This document shows positions 1 through 5,803 of a DNA stretch of 5,996 bases, piece after piece (positions within the stretch are counted from its first letter, which is position 1; each line of letters opens with the position of its first letter). The notes under the pieces are model-generated. The model was given only the letters and a program-made list of their open reading frames with translations. It did not search any database and was not told the origin of the DNA. The DNA comes from Candidatus Gallimonas caecicola (lineage in GTDB: Bacteria; Bacillota; Clostridia; Christensenellales; Borkfalkiaceae). The stretch covers positions 1 through 5,996 of the forward strand of contig CAJFNH010000084.1 of assembly GCA_904394195.1 (NCBI GenBank), given 5' to 3'. The translations under genes were made by a program, and so were the position numbers.

Positions 1-1
1 C

Positions 2-61
2 AATCAGAAGACCGGTATGTACGGTAAGCTGAAACTATATTTAAAGGCCGTGCAGAGGTAG
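2..61 (+). CDS. Possible 3' end of an upstream plus-strand gene (partial)
   Basis: From the left edge one plus-strand frame stays open for 19 codons and stops with TAG at 59-61; the peptide ends in GKLKLYLKAVQR. The other two plus frames stop by position 32, and no minus-strand start leads out of the window here. A plus-strand gene ending at this point would converge on the dipeptidase gene, and the hairpin at 116-145 has T-rich sequence on both sides, as a shared terminator would. Nineteen codons is far too little to prove coding or to name a product. Positions 62-115 hold nothing I can recognise. Confidence 0.25.
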   Translation, partial: NQKTGMYGKLKLYLKAVQR

Positions 62-104
62 TTTTTCGTCATCATGAGCCGCCCGCGATCCACTATTCCC
101 CAGC

Positions 105-155
105 TTGCAAACAAACAGCCGCGGCGCACATATGCGCCGCGGCTGCCGGTATTTT
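105..155. terminator. Bidirectional Rho-independent terminator
   Basis: A perfect 13-bp GC-rich inverted repeat (116-128 paired with 133-145) encloses the loop CATA. On the minus strand the hairpin begins about 10 nt after the dipeptidase stop codon and is followed by TTTGTTTG, which fits an intrinsic terminator for that gene. On the plus strand it is followed, after five bases, by a T-rich run (150-160), so it could also stop transcription of a gene entering from the left. The minus-strand role is the better supported one. Confidence 0.8.
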
Positions 156-1426
156 TATTTTGTCAGTGCTTCGATCGCATTTTTGTAGACGTTGAGCAGC
201 AGCCTGACCCGTTCGATGGTGATATATTCGTCCGCCTGGTGCATGACGGGCTCGTCGTCTTCCATTTCCGGCCCGAACGCCACGCCGTTTTTGAGGGCAC
301 GCGCGTAGGTGCCGCCGCCGATGGCAATGGGCTCCGCGTAAATGCCCGTGCATGCTTCATACGTTTTCAGAAGCGTCTGTACGAGCGCGCCGTTTTTGTC
401 CTGCATGAGGGGCGGCTGATGACGGATGGTCTCGTACTTGACACCCATCTGCGCGAGCCTTGCTATGACTTCGGAATAGGGTACGGTCGCGGGGTAGCGG
501 ATATCGCAGATCACCTGTACTTCGCCCTTGCGGTATTTGATGATATTGGGCGAAAGGGTAAGCCTGCCCGTCTCATCCTCCAGTTCGGTCAGGCGGAAGC
601 GGTCGTTGAACACGCAGTCGATGATGTATTTGATGCGATCGCTCTTTCCTTCAAAAAACCTGAGAATGGGCAGAATGGCATTTTCGCCCAGTTCGGGGGT
701 GGAGCCGTGCGCCGATCTGCCGTGCGCAATGATCTTTTTGCTGCGCACTTCCAGTCCCAGTTCGCGCGCCTTGGTCAGGGTGAGCGTGCGGGGCGTTGCC
801 GAGCACTCGTCGCAGACCATATTGGCGCCGGAGCCGCCTTCAAGAAAGAAGAAGGGGGGCTTTTCGTCCATCGGAAAATGCAGGCGCACATGCAGGATGC
901 CCTTTTCCGCATAGATGACGGGGAAACTGCCGTCGGGCGAGAAACCTTCGTCGGGCATGTGGGCGACTTCATTGTAGTGTTCGATGCACGCCCAGCCGTT
1001 TTCTTCGTTGCAGCCGACGATGAGCTTGATCTTCCTGCGGGGAACAAATCCCTCGTCCTTGAGCGCCTTGAGCGCGTACAGCACGCACATAACGGGGCCC
1101 TTGTCGTCGATGGCGCCCCTGCCCCAGATCTTTCCGTCCGACACCTCGCCGCCGAAGGGGTCTTTTTTCCAGCCGTTTCCTGCGGGAACAACGTCAAGGT
1201 GCGCAAGAATGGCAAATTCTTCTCCTTCGCCGAAGATCACTTCGCCTGCATAGTTGTCATAGTTGTGCGTTTCAAATCCAAAGGACTGTGCCAGCGCCAG
1301 AAAGTGCGCAAGGCAGTCCGCCGTTCCTTTTCCGAAGGGCAGGGCGGACGTAGCATGCGAGAGTGAAGAATCAAATCGAATACTCTCGGAGATACTTTTT
1401 ACGGTTTGCTCGAGGATATCAGTCAT
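155..1426 (-). CDS. pepV: M20-family metallodipeptidase (PepV/Sapep type)
   Basis: This is a 423-residue cytoplasmic di-zinc or Mn-dependent dipeptidase that hydrolyses short peptides in peptide uptake and nitrogen recycling. The M20 motifs appear in order: HLDVVPAGNGW (metal ligand H76, catalytic D78), GRGAIDDKGP (bridging D107), GCNEENG (catalytic E141, ligand E142), SPDGSFPVIYAEKG (ligand D165), HGRSAHGSTP in the lid domain (H240, substrate/transition-state histidine) and MHQADE near the end (ligand H396). Every expected catalytic residue is present, so the enzyme should be active. There is no signal peptide. It is somewhat shorter than the roughly 470-residue lactobacillus PepV, mainly in the lid and C-terminal half. 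The ATG at 1426 is chosen because GGAG lies 7 nt upstream and a consensus promoter lies 30 nt upstream. The family assignment is secure; exact peptide specificity, and hence the symbol, is not. Confidence 0.93.
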   Translation of the reverse strand: MTDILEQTVKSISESIRFDSSLSHATSALPFGKGTADCLAHFLALAQSFGFETHNYDNYAGEVIFGEGEEFAILAHLDVVPAGNGWKKDPFGGEVSDGKIWGRGAIDDKGPVMCVLYALKALKDEGFVPRRKIKLIVGCNEENGWACIEHYNEVAHMPDEGFSPDGSFPVIYAEKGILHVRLHFPMDEKPPFFFLEGGSGANMVCDECSATPRTLTLTKARELGLEVRSKKIIAHGRSAHGSTPELGENAILPILRFFEGKSDRIKYIIDCVFNDRFRLTELEDETGRLTLSPNIIKYRKGEVQVICDIRYPATVPYSEVIARLAQMGVKYETIRHQPPLMQDKNGALVQTLLKTYEACTGIYAEPIAIGGGTYARALKNGVAFGPEMEDDEPVMHQADEYITIERVRLLLNVYKNAIEALTK

Positions 1427-1455
1427 ACAGCTTCTCCAAAGATTTACTTTCCGTT

Positions 1456-1484
1456 ATTATACACGCGGCTTTCGGGAATGTCAA
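1456..1484 (-). promoter_or_regulatory. Consensus sigma-A promoter of the dipeptidase gene
   Basis: On the minus strand TTGACA (1479-1484) is separated by exactly 17 bp from TATAAT (1456-1461), a perfect match to the sigma-A/sigma-70 consensus. The predicted start near 1449 would leave a leader of about 22 nt containing the GGAG ribosome-binding site. The dipeptidase can therefore be transcribed independently of the operon upstream. I see no clear terminator between that operon and this promoter, so some read-through is possible. Confidence 0.85.
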
Positions 1485-1501
1485 GCATTTGCCGCATTTG
1501 C
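1485..1501. repeat. Tandem GCATTTGC repeat upstream of the dipeptidase promoter
   Basis: GCATTTGC occurs at 1485-1492 and again at 1494-1501, a 9-bp period, immediately upstream of the -35 box. A looser copy, GTTTGC, lies at 1520-1525. The placement would suit a regulator-binding site or UP-like element. The repeat is short and could be chance. Confidence 0.35.
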
Positions 1502-1531
1502 ATCTGTTTCAATGAATACGTTTGCATGTTT

Positions 1532-2224
1532 TCAGGATTTTTGCTGCGGGAATACGACGGTCCTCCCGTTCCGGCGTTTTACCAGCCAGCGCACCAACAT
1601 GGGGCGCGGCGAGAATGTAAGGGCTTTTTCCGGACAGACGTGAACGCATTTCAGGCAGCGGATGCACTTTATGCCCGGCTTTCCGAAGCGCATGGTGCGC
1701 TGCGGACATGCGGCGTTGCAGGCGCCGCAGGCGGTGCATGCGTCCGAACGGAGCAGCTTCACGCCCAGTCGGCTACGCAGCCCCGGAAAAAAATGCGCAA
1801 GGGGATGGGCGCGGCACACGGGCAGCCGGATGGGAACGGGGTCGGCGAGACGGGCAAAGAAGGGCTCGAGCGGGGCGGGATCGAATGGGGCGTCCTCGCC
1901 CGAAAAGGTGTGCCCCGTTGCTACGGCGGCAGCGGCGATGAGCATTGCTTTCGTGCATCTTTGCGCCCGCCGCAGGCTGTTTCCGAAGGAGACGCCGCCG
2001 TAGGTCGCCAGCAGGGCGATGCGATCCGCCTTCAGTCTGCGCAGGAAATGTTTTACGATGGAAGGGACATCTTCGCAGTAGACGGGAAAGGCGACCACGG
2101 CGGTATGTGCGCTCTGTGCGGGCATGTCCGCAAGGATGGCGACCGCCTCGCAAGCCAGCCGCCGGGCGACATATGCGGCAACGGCGGCGGTATGTCCGCT
2201 GCCCGAAAAGTAGTAGACCGTCAT
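1532..2224 (-). CDS. EFR1-type flavodoxin / 2[4Fe-4S] ferredoxin fusion
   Basis: This is a 230-residue soluble electron carrier joining an FMN-binding flavodoxin-like domain (about 1-135) to a bacterial dicluster ferredoxin domain (about 158-200). The N-terminal YYFSGSGHTAAVA is the FMN phosphate-binding loop, and FPVYCEDVP (46-54) and ATYGGVSFGN (73-82) match the flavin-contacting loops. Two complete CxxCxxCxxxCP motifs (C163/166/169/173 and C187/190/193/197) predict two 4Fe-4S clusters. A basic tail (211-221) follows. The frame is open 13 codons further upstream, but the ATG at 2224 is preferred because it starts directly at the flavodoxin strand and overlaps the upstream stop as ATGA. The best Shine-Dalgarno (GGAG at 2236-2239) is 11 nt away, so translation probably depends on coupling. 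It likely passes electrons to or from a partner enzyme, for which the coupled PP-loop ATPase is the obvious candidate. The domain calls are firm; the partner is inferred. Confidence 0.9.
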   Translation of the reverse strand: MTVYYFSGSGHTAAVAAYVARRLACEAVAILADMPAQSAHTAVVAFPVYCEDVPSIVKHFLRRLKADRIALLATYGGVSFGNSLRRAQRCTKAMLIAAAAVATGHTFSGEDAPFDPAPLEPFFARLADPVPIRLPVCRAHPLAHFFPGLRSRLGVKLLRSDACTACGACNAACPQRTMRFGKPGIKCIRCLKCVHVCPEKALTFSPRPMLVRWLVKRRNGRTVVFPQQKS

Positions 2225-3618
2225 TGCGGCGTCTGCTCCGCCCAGCCGCGCATCAGGGCGCATTCGGGCAGCTCTTCCAGCGAAAACCCCAGAAGGTGTT
2301 CGATCTCATACATCATCTCCTCGCGCGAACGCCCGCAGTTTCTGCTCGCGAGCGAGATCTCGATGGCGCTGAACGGGATCATCTTGCTCTCGCAGTTATA
2401 AAAGCGCAGGAACTGCGACCGATCCTTGCAGCGCTCGATGCTGCAGCTCGTGTGCAGGGCTTTCCCGTCGTCGGGGGGCGGCACCCAGCCGCACTCGCCA
2501 AGCAGGATATCGCGCACCTTGTTCCAGTCGTAGGTGCCGCCGCACGCCGCGTCCAGGTCGAACTGCACGAAGGCGGGAATGTGCCCCGTGAAGGAGGACG
2601 AGCGGATACAGCGCCGCAGGGGCGGCAGAAAGGCGGGGACTTCGTGGATCGCCGTGACCACGTTGGAGACCAGCTCGCTGCGGTATCCGCTCATCTTTTT
2701 CAGGGGATGATCGCCGTAGGCGAGCTGTTTCATCGTCATCAGCGTATGCAGCTGTCCTCTGCGCAGGGGCGGGTGCAAAGTGACCAGCCTTCCCAGGTTG
2801 ACGATCGCCTGCAGGAAGCGATTGTCGGCAAAGGAATAGGCGATGCGGGGCGCAAGGTGATTGTAGTACAGCCCCAGCATCTGTACGGGCTCGTTTCCCG
2901 TTGCAAAATAGGGAACGCGGTTGGCGACCAGTTCGGGATAGAAGAGCACATAGGCAAGGGAGGGGCAGGCGCAGGTATTCGCGCTCAATTCCAGAAGTTT
3001 GCAATACACCCTGCGCAGGTCGTCGGCGCTCACCGTACGCACCAGGAATTCCACGTTGGGGAAGGCCTTCTTCGCGCCCTCGATGCTCGCCTTTGCGTGC
3101 GGCGAAATATAGGGGATCTCCCAGGTGAGCGCCAGAACGCGCAGTCCGAGCACTTTTGCAAGGTGGTAGAGCAAAAAAGTGGAGTCCTTGCCGCCCGTGT
3201 AAAAGACGGCGACGTCGAAGCGCGATTTTTTTGCGCGGGTAAGCTGCGTGACGAGCGGGACCACGCTCTTGAGCGTGCGCGTCTCATGGGCGGTCTGGCA
3301 CATCGGGCAGCGCCCTTCGCCGTCAAATTCCAGTCCGGGGATGATGAAGTCGTTGGCACAGCACGTCGTACAAAAACGGGCTTCGGACAGACTTTTCGGC
3401 ACGCGGCGCACCATTTTCTCCTCGACCACCTGCACGCCCAGAAGGCTTCCGAGCGAGCGCTTCTGCGCGGGGGTGAGCTCACACGGGAGCGCTTCGATCA
3501 CGGCGCGCTGCCGCCTGTTCAGGCGCACGCAGTTGCGGAACATGTGCTCCTTGTTGCGCAGTCCGTAGTAGTAAAGGCTGCCGCCTTCCGGTTTCCAGCG
3601 GCTCTGCAGTACAAACAT
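2221..3618 (-). CDS. Cysteine-rich PP-loop ATPase, N-acetyl sugar amidotransferase-like
   Basis: This 465-residue protein belongs to the PP-loop (N-type ATP pyrophosphatase) superfamily, whose members adenylate a substrate before amidation or thiolation. The PP-loop is FYTGGKDSTF (139-148, core GGKDS). Ahead of it lies a zinc-finger-like segment, C83-x2-C86-C87 ... PGLEFDGEGRC104-x2-C107, closely resembling the start of WbpG/PseA-type N-acetyl sugar amidotransferases. FATGNEPVQM (238-247) fits the conserved C-terminal nucleotide-site strand of the fold. Unlike a plain amidotransferase it has an extra N-terminal region (about 1-80) and further cysteines: C216 and C218 after the core, and C392, C397, C409 and C428 near the end. 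The spacing of the middle cysteines recalls Fe-S-dependent tRNA thiolases (TtcA/TtuA), but the match is loose. The ATG at 3618 has GGGAAGGG upstream and a strong promoter giving a leader of about 23 nt. Its stop overlaps the start of the flavodoxin/ferredoxin gene. The fold is confident; substrate and reaction are unknown. No glycan-biosynthesis genes lie nearby to support sugar amidation. Confidence 0.85.
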   Translation of the reverse strand: MFVLQSRWKPEGGSLYYYGLRNKEHMFRNCVRLNRRQRAVIEALPCELTPAQKRSLGSLLGVQVVEEKMVRRVPKSLSEARFCTTCCANDFIIPGLEFDGEGRCPMCQTAHETRTLKSVVPLVTQLTRAKKSRFDVAVFYTGGKDSTFLLYHLAKVLGLRVLALTWEIPYISPHAKASIEGAKKAFPNVEFLVRTVSADDLRRVYCKLLELSANTCACPSLAYVLFYPELVANRVPYFATGNEPVQMLGLYYNHLAPRIAYSFADNRFLQAIVNLGRLVTLHPPLRRGQLHTLMTMKQLAYGDHPLKKMSGYRSELVSNVVTAIHEVPAFLPPLRRCIRSSSFTGHIPAFVQFDLDAACGGTYDWNKVRDILLGECGWVPPPDDGKALHTSCSIERCKDRSQFLRFYNCESKMIPFSAIEISLASRNCGRSREEMMYEIEHLLGFSLEELPECALMRGWAEQTPQ

Positions 3619-3648
3619 GGCGTCCCTTCCCCAAACTTTTCTGTCTCT

Positions 3649-3677
3649 ATCATATCACGCTGCGGGATGGATGTCAA
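3649..3677 (-). promoter_or_regulatory. Near-consensus sigma-A promoter of the PP-loop/EFR1 operon
   Basis: On the minus strand TTGACA (3672-3677) and TATGAT (3649-3654) are separated by 17 bp, one mismatch from a perfect sigma-A promoter. Transcription would start near 3642, about 23 nt before the PP-loop gene, with the purine-rich ribosome-binding site in between. A dyad motif sits 7 bp upstream of the -35 box. Confidence 0.83.
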
Positions 3678-3684
3678 GACGGTA

Positions 3685-3728
3685 TTTTTCCCGGAAAATG
3701 CAGACGACCGGTGTTTTTCGCAGAAAAA
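3685..3728. promoter_or_regulatory. Twin TTTTTC-N3-GAAAA dyads (candidate operator pair)
   Basis: Two short inverted repeats of the same form lie between the divergent promoters: TTTTTC CCG GAAAA at 3685-3698 and TTTTTC GCA GAAAAA at 3714-3728. Their centres are about 29 bp apart, slightly under three helical turns. The first is 7 bp upstream of the minus-strand -35 box, and both lie upstream of the predicted radC promoter. This could be a shared operator. The alternative is plain A/T tracts acting as an UP element or bending DNA. Confidence 0.4.
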
Positions 3729-3760
3729 AACGCATAAAAAATGCAAAATGCCCGCCGATT

Positions 3761-3792
3761 TTGGTGCAAAAATCATAAAAATATGTTACAAT
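3761..3792 (+). promoter_or_regulatory. Probable extended -10 promoter of the radC-kinase-regulator operon
   Basis: TACAAT (3787-3792) is preceded by TGT, giving an extended -10 element, which can work without a good -35. The nearest -35-like hexamer is TTGGTG (3761-3766), 20 bp away and therefore poorly spaced. Transcription would begin near 3799, leaving a very short leader of about 15 nt that just contains the GAGG ribosome-binding site. This is weaker evidence than for the two minus-strand promoters. Confidence 0.45.
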
Positions 3793-3813
3793 GAGGAATA
3801 TAAGAGGCAATTT

Positions 3814-4530
3814 ATGCACGAAGGGCACAGACAACGCATGCTGCAGCGGCTGGAACACGCGGAGGATCTACAGGATCACGAGCTTCTGGAGATCCTGCTT
3901 TTCAATGCCATCCCGCGCAAAAACACCAACCCGCTCGCGCATGAGCTGCTGCTCGAGTTCCCTTCGCTCAAAGAGCTGTTCTGCGCAGACTTCGGTGAAC
4001 TGCTCGACGTCAGGGGCATCGGACGGGAGACGGCGGCGTATCTGCGCTGCATTGCCGAGATCTATGCGCGCGTCGGCCGCGAGCGCGAGGAGTTGCCGGC
4101 TTTGTTCAGTGCAGGCGAGTTCTCGCTCTTTCTGCGCAGGCGTTATGAAGCCCTCTCGGCAGAGGTGCTGGAGATTTTCTCTATCGATGCGCAGCAGCAT
4201 GTCCATTCATGCAAACGCTTCAGCGAAAGGCTTTCCGACCGCGTACAGCTGGAGACGGGGGAGATCGCCGACTTTTTTGCCGCGCGCAGGCCTGCCGGCA
4301 TCGTGCTTGCGCACAACCATCCGGCCGCGCCCGCCCATCCCTCCAGGGAGGACGACGGCTTTACGGCGCAGATGCAGATATATTGTTCGATGAACGGCAT
4401 CCGCCTGTATGACCATATCATCGTCGGGCAGGACGGGACGTACAGCTACTTTCTGGTCGGGCGCATGGAGGAGATCCGCCGCAAATTCGATATTGCGGCA
4501 CTGGTCGGGGAGAAACTCTATCGTGGCTGA
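3814..4530 (+). CDS. radC: RadC-family (UPF0758) JAMM/MPN+ protein
   Basis: This 238-residue protein is the short RadC form common in Clostridia, beginning HRQRMLQRLEHAEDLQDHELLE. An N-terminal helical region leads into a helix-hairpin-helix motif (about 60-83, DVRGIGRETAAYL), which usually binds DNA. The C-terminal JAMM metalloprotease-like domain follows, with HNHP (H167, H169) and SREDD (D180) as zinc ligands and E150 as the probable catalytic glutamate, then the family signature YDHIIVG (199-205). All JAMM residues are present. The biochemical role of RadC proteins is unsettled; the original link to DNA repair was a misassigned allele in E. coli. The frame stays open far upstream, but the ATG at 3814 is chosen because GAGG lies 6 nt before it, it begins the conserved domain, and everything further upstream is antisense to the PP-loop gene. 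The 3' end overlaps the kinase gene by 8 nt, pointing to co-expression. Confidence 0.92.
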   Translation: MHEGHRQRMLQRLEHAEDLQDHELLEILLFNAIPRKNTNPLAHELLLEFPSLKELFCADFGELLDVRGIGRETAAYLRCIAEIYARVGREREELPALFSAGEFSLFLRRRYEALSAEVLEIFSIDAQQHVHSCKRFSERLSDRVQLETGEIADFFAARRPAGIVLAHNHPAAPAHPSREDDGFTAQMQIYCSMNGIRLYDHIIVGQDGTYSYFLVGRMEEIRRKFDIAALVGEKLYRG

Positions 4531-5785
4531 TCGCAGAAAATTCCGTCTGGAGCCCGCATTTCTGCAAAGATGGGGCAATGTGCTCATCTTCTGCCTGCTC
4601 ATTTTTGTTGAGGTGTTGCTTATATTCGGCAGCATGCATGCGGTCTATTTTGTCAATGTGCGCGCATGGTGGGTAGTGGTGCCAGTATGCGTATTTCTTG
4701 GGGCGGAGAATGCCGTCAAGATCTGGGTGCTGCACACATTCCGGGAAAAGATCGCCTGCTATGTGCTGGATACGCTCTGTCTCATCGTGCTCACCGTATT
4801 CACGGACGGGGCGCTCATCTCCACGCTGTATATCATCATTTTGTCCGAATTTTATCTGGGGCAGAAGAACATGGCGGGCAGCCTTGCAATGGGTGTGGCG
4901 AGCGTTGTGCTGTTTTTAGTGGCGTTTGCCGTTTCGGGTGCGCTCAAAGGGGAAACCGTGCATGTCGCAACGCTCATCTCCAATGCCTTCAACGATATCC
5001 TGCTCATCGCGCTGCACTTTCTCGGTTTCAACCTTGCCATTCAGATCTGGCGCAGGAACGTGGATCTGGGCAACGCCTTTTCCGAACTGGACGAGAGCAA
5101 CCGCAAGCTGCGTGCCGCGTATGAGGAGCTTGCCGAGAGCAACAAGAAACTGCAGGACGCGTATAAGGAGCTGCATGAGGTGACGGCGCTGGAAGAGCGC
5201 CAGCGCATCGCCAAAGACATCCACGATACGGCGGGACACTCCATCACCACCATCATTATGCAGACGGAGGCGGCAAAGCTCGTTATCGACAGCGACCCCG
5301 AGGACGCCAGACGCAAGATCGCGGCGGCAAACCTGCAGGCGCGCAACGCACTCGAGGAGCTGCGCGAGAGCGTACACCTGCTCTCCGGCGAGAGCGAACA
5401 GCTCACTTTGCGCGAGGCGCTGCTCTCCATCGTGCACGACTCCACGGACGGTACGGGCATCGTCATCCGCACCGATATCGACGATATCAGGCTCTGCCGG
5501 GCAAAGCATCGGTTTCTTTGTAACACGCTCAAGGAGGGCATCTCCAACGGGCTGCGCCACGGCAGTGCCACGGCGTTCTATTTCGAACTCAAGCAAAAGG
5601 GGGATAAGATCTCCTTTTTGCTCTCGGACAACGGCTGCGGGATGGAGCAATCCAGACTGCGCAAGGGCTTCGGGCTCAAGGGCATGTATGCGCGCGCCGA
5701 GGCGCTCGGCGGCAGCGTGCGCTGCGAAACGGAGCCGGACAACGGCTTTGAGATCCACATCGATCTGCCTGCGGACAATATATGA
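4523..5785 (+). CDS. Six-TM sensor histidine kinase (HisKA_3 / HPK7, LiaS-DesK-like)
   Basis: This 420-residue membrane sensor autophosphorylates and passes phosphate to the regulator encoded next to it. About six hydrophobic segments (roughly 19-37, 49-68, 77-94, 97-112, 118-139, 150-176) have only short loops, so it probably senses a signal in or at the membrane. A charged coiled coil (184-222) with a 14-residue duplication links to the dimerisation domain. The H-box is ERQRIAKDIHDTAGHS, with phospho-acceptor H234 and a following DxxxH (D235, H239), the HisKA_3 pattern tied to phosphatase activity. The ATPase domain shows an N-box (N342, H346), SDNGCGM (368-374) and KGFGLKGM (381-388). The start is GTG at 4523, with GGGGAG 10 nt upstream; it overlaps the radC stop by 8 nt. 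No ATG lies between this GTG and the first TM segment. The stimulus is not predictable. Confidence 0.93.
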   Translation: MADRRKFRLEPAFLQRWGNVLIFCLLIFVEVLLIFGSMHAVYFVNVRAWWVVVPVCVFLGAENAVKIWVLHTFREKIACYVLDTLCLIVLTVFTDGALISTLYIIILSEFYLGQKNMAGSLAMGVASVVLFLVAFAVSGALKGETVHVATLISNAFNDILLIALHFLGFNLAIQIWRRNVDLGNAFSELDESNRKLRAAYEELAESNKKLQDAYKELHEVTALEERQRIAKDIHDTAGHSITTIIMQTEAAKLVIDSDPEDARRKIAAANLQARNALEELRESVHLLSGESEQLTLREALLSIVHDSTDGTGIVIRTDIDDIRLCRAKHRFLCNTLKEGISNGLRHGSATAFYFELKQKGDKISFLLSDNGCGMEQSRLRKGFGLKGMYARAEALGGSVRCETEPDNGFEIHIDLPADNI

Positions 5786-5803
5786 TCACAGTGAGGAAAG
5801 AGT

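Noticed and set aside
74..1366. A 430-codon plus-strand open frame opposite the dipeptidase gene
   Set aside because: The minus strand carries all M20 catalytic motifs, a ribosome-binding site and a promoter. The plus frame shows no recognisable domain and is a by-product of GC-rich codon use on the other strand.
1427..1531. A Rho-independent terminator after the flavodoxin/ferredoxin gene
   Set aside because: Only short direct repeats are present, with no stable GC-rich stem followed by a T-run.
1406..2401. A 331-codon plus-strand open frame across the flavodoxin/ferredoxin gene
   Set aside because: It is antisense to a gene with two complete ferredoxin motifs, and its translation is low-complexity without any domain.
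3519..3776. An 85-codon minus-strand frame overlapping the start of the PP-loop gene
   Set aside because: It overlaps the conserved gene out of frame and begins upstream of the strong promoter, so the main transcript would not contain its start.
1945..3813. A long upstream extension of the radC frame (about 620 codons), suggesting a giant fusion protein
   Set aside because: The extension is antisense to the PP-loop gene and resembles no family. RadC starts naturally at 3814 with a ribosome-binding site and its conserved N-terminus.
3655..3858. A 67-codon hydrophobic minus-strand frame over the divergent promoter region, a possible small membrane peptide
   Set aside because: It starts at GTG inside radC antisense, runs through both predicted promoters and the dyads, and has no convincing reason to be translated. 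Its hydrophobicity comes from the A/T-rich intergenic bases.
4916..5758. A 280-codon minus-strand frame opposite the histidine kinase
   Set aside because: The plus strand encodes intact H, N, G1 and G2 boxes in a continuous kinase. The antisense frame has no domain.
5791..5803. GTG at 5791 as an alternative start of the response regulator
   Set aside because: It is in a different frame from the receiver domain, and its GAGG is the ribosome-binding site for the ATG at 5804.
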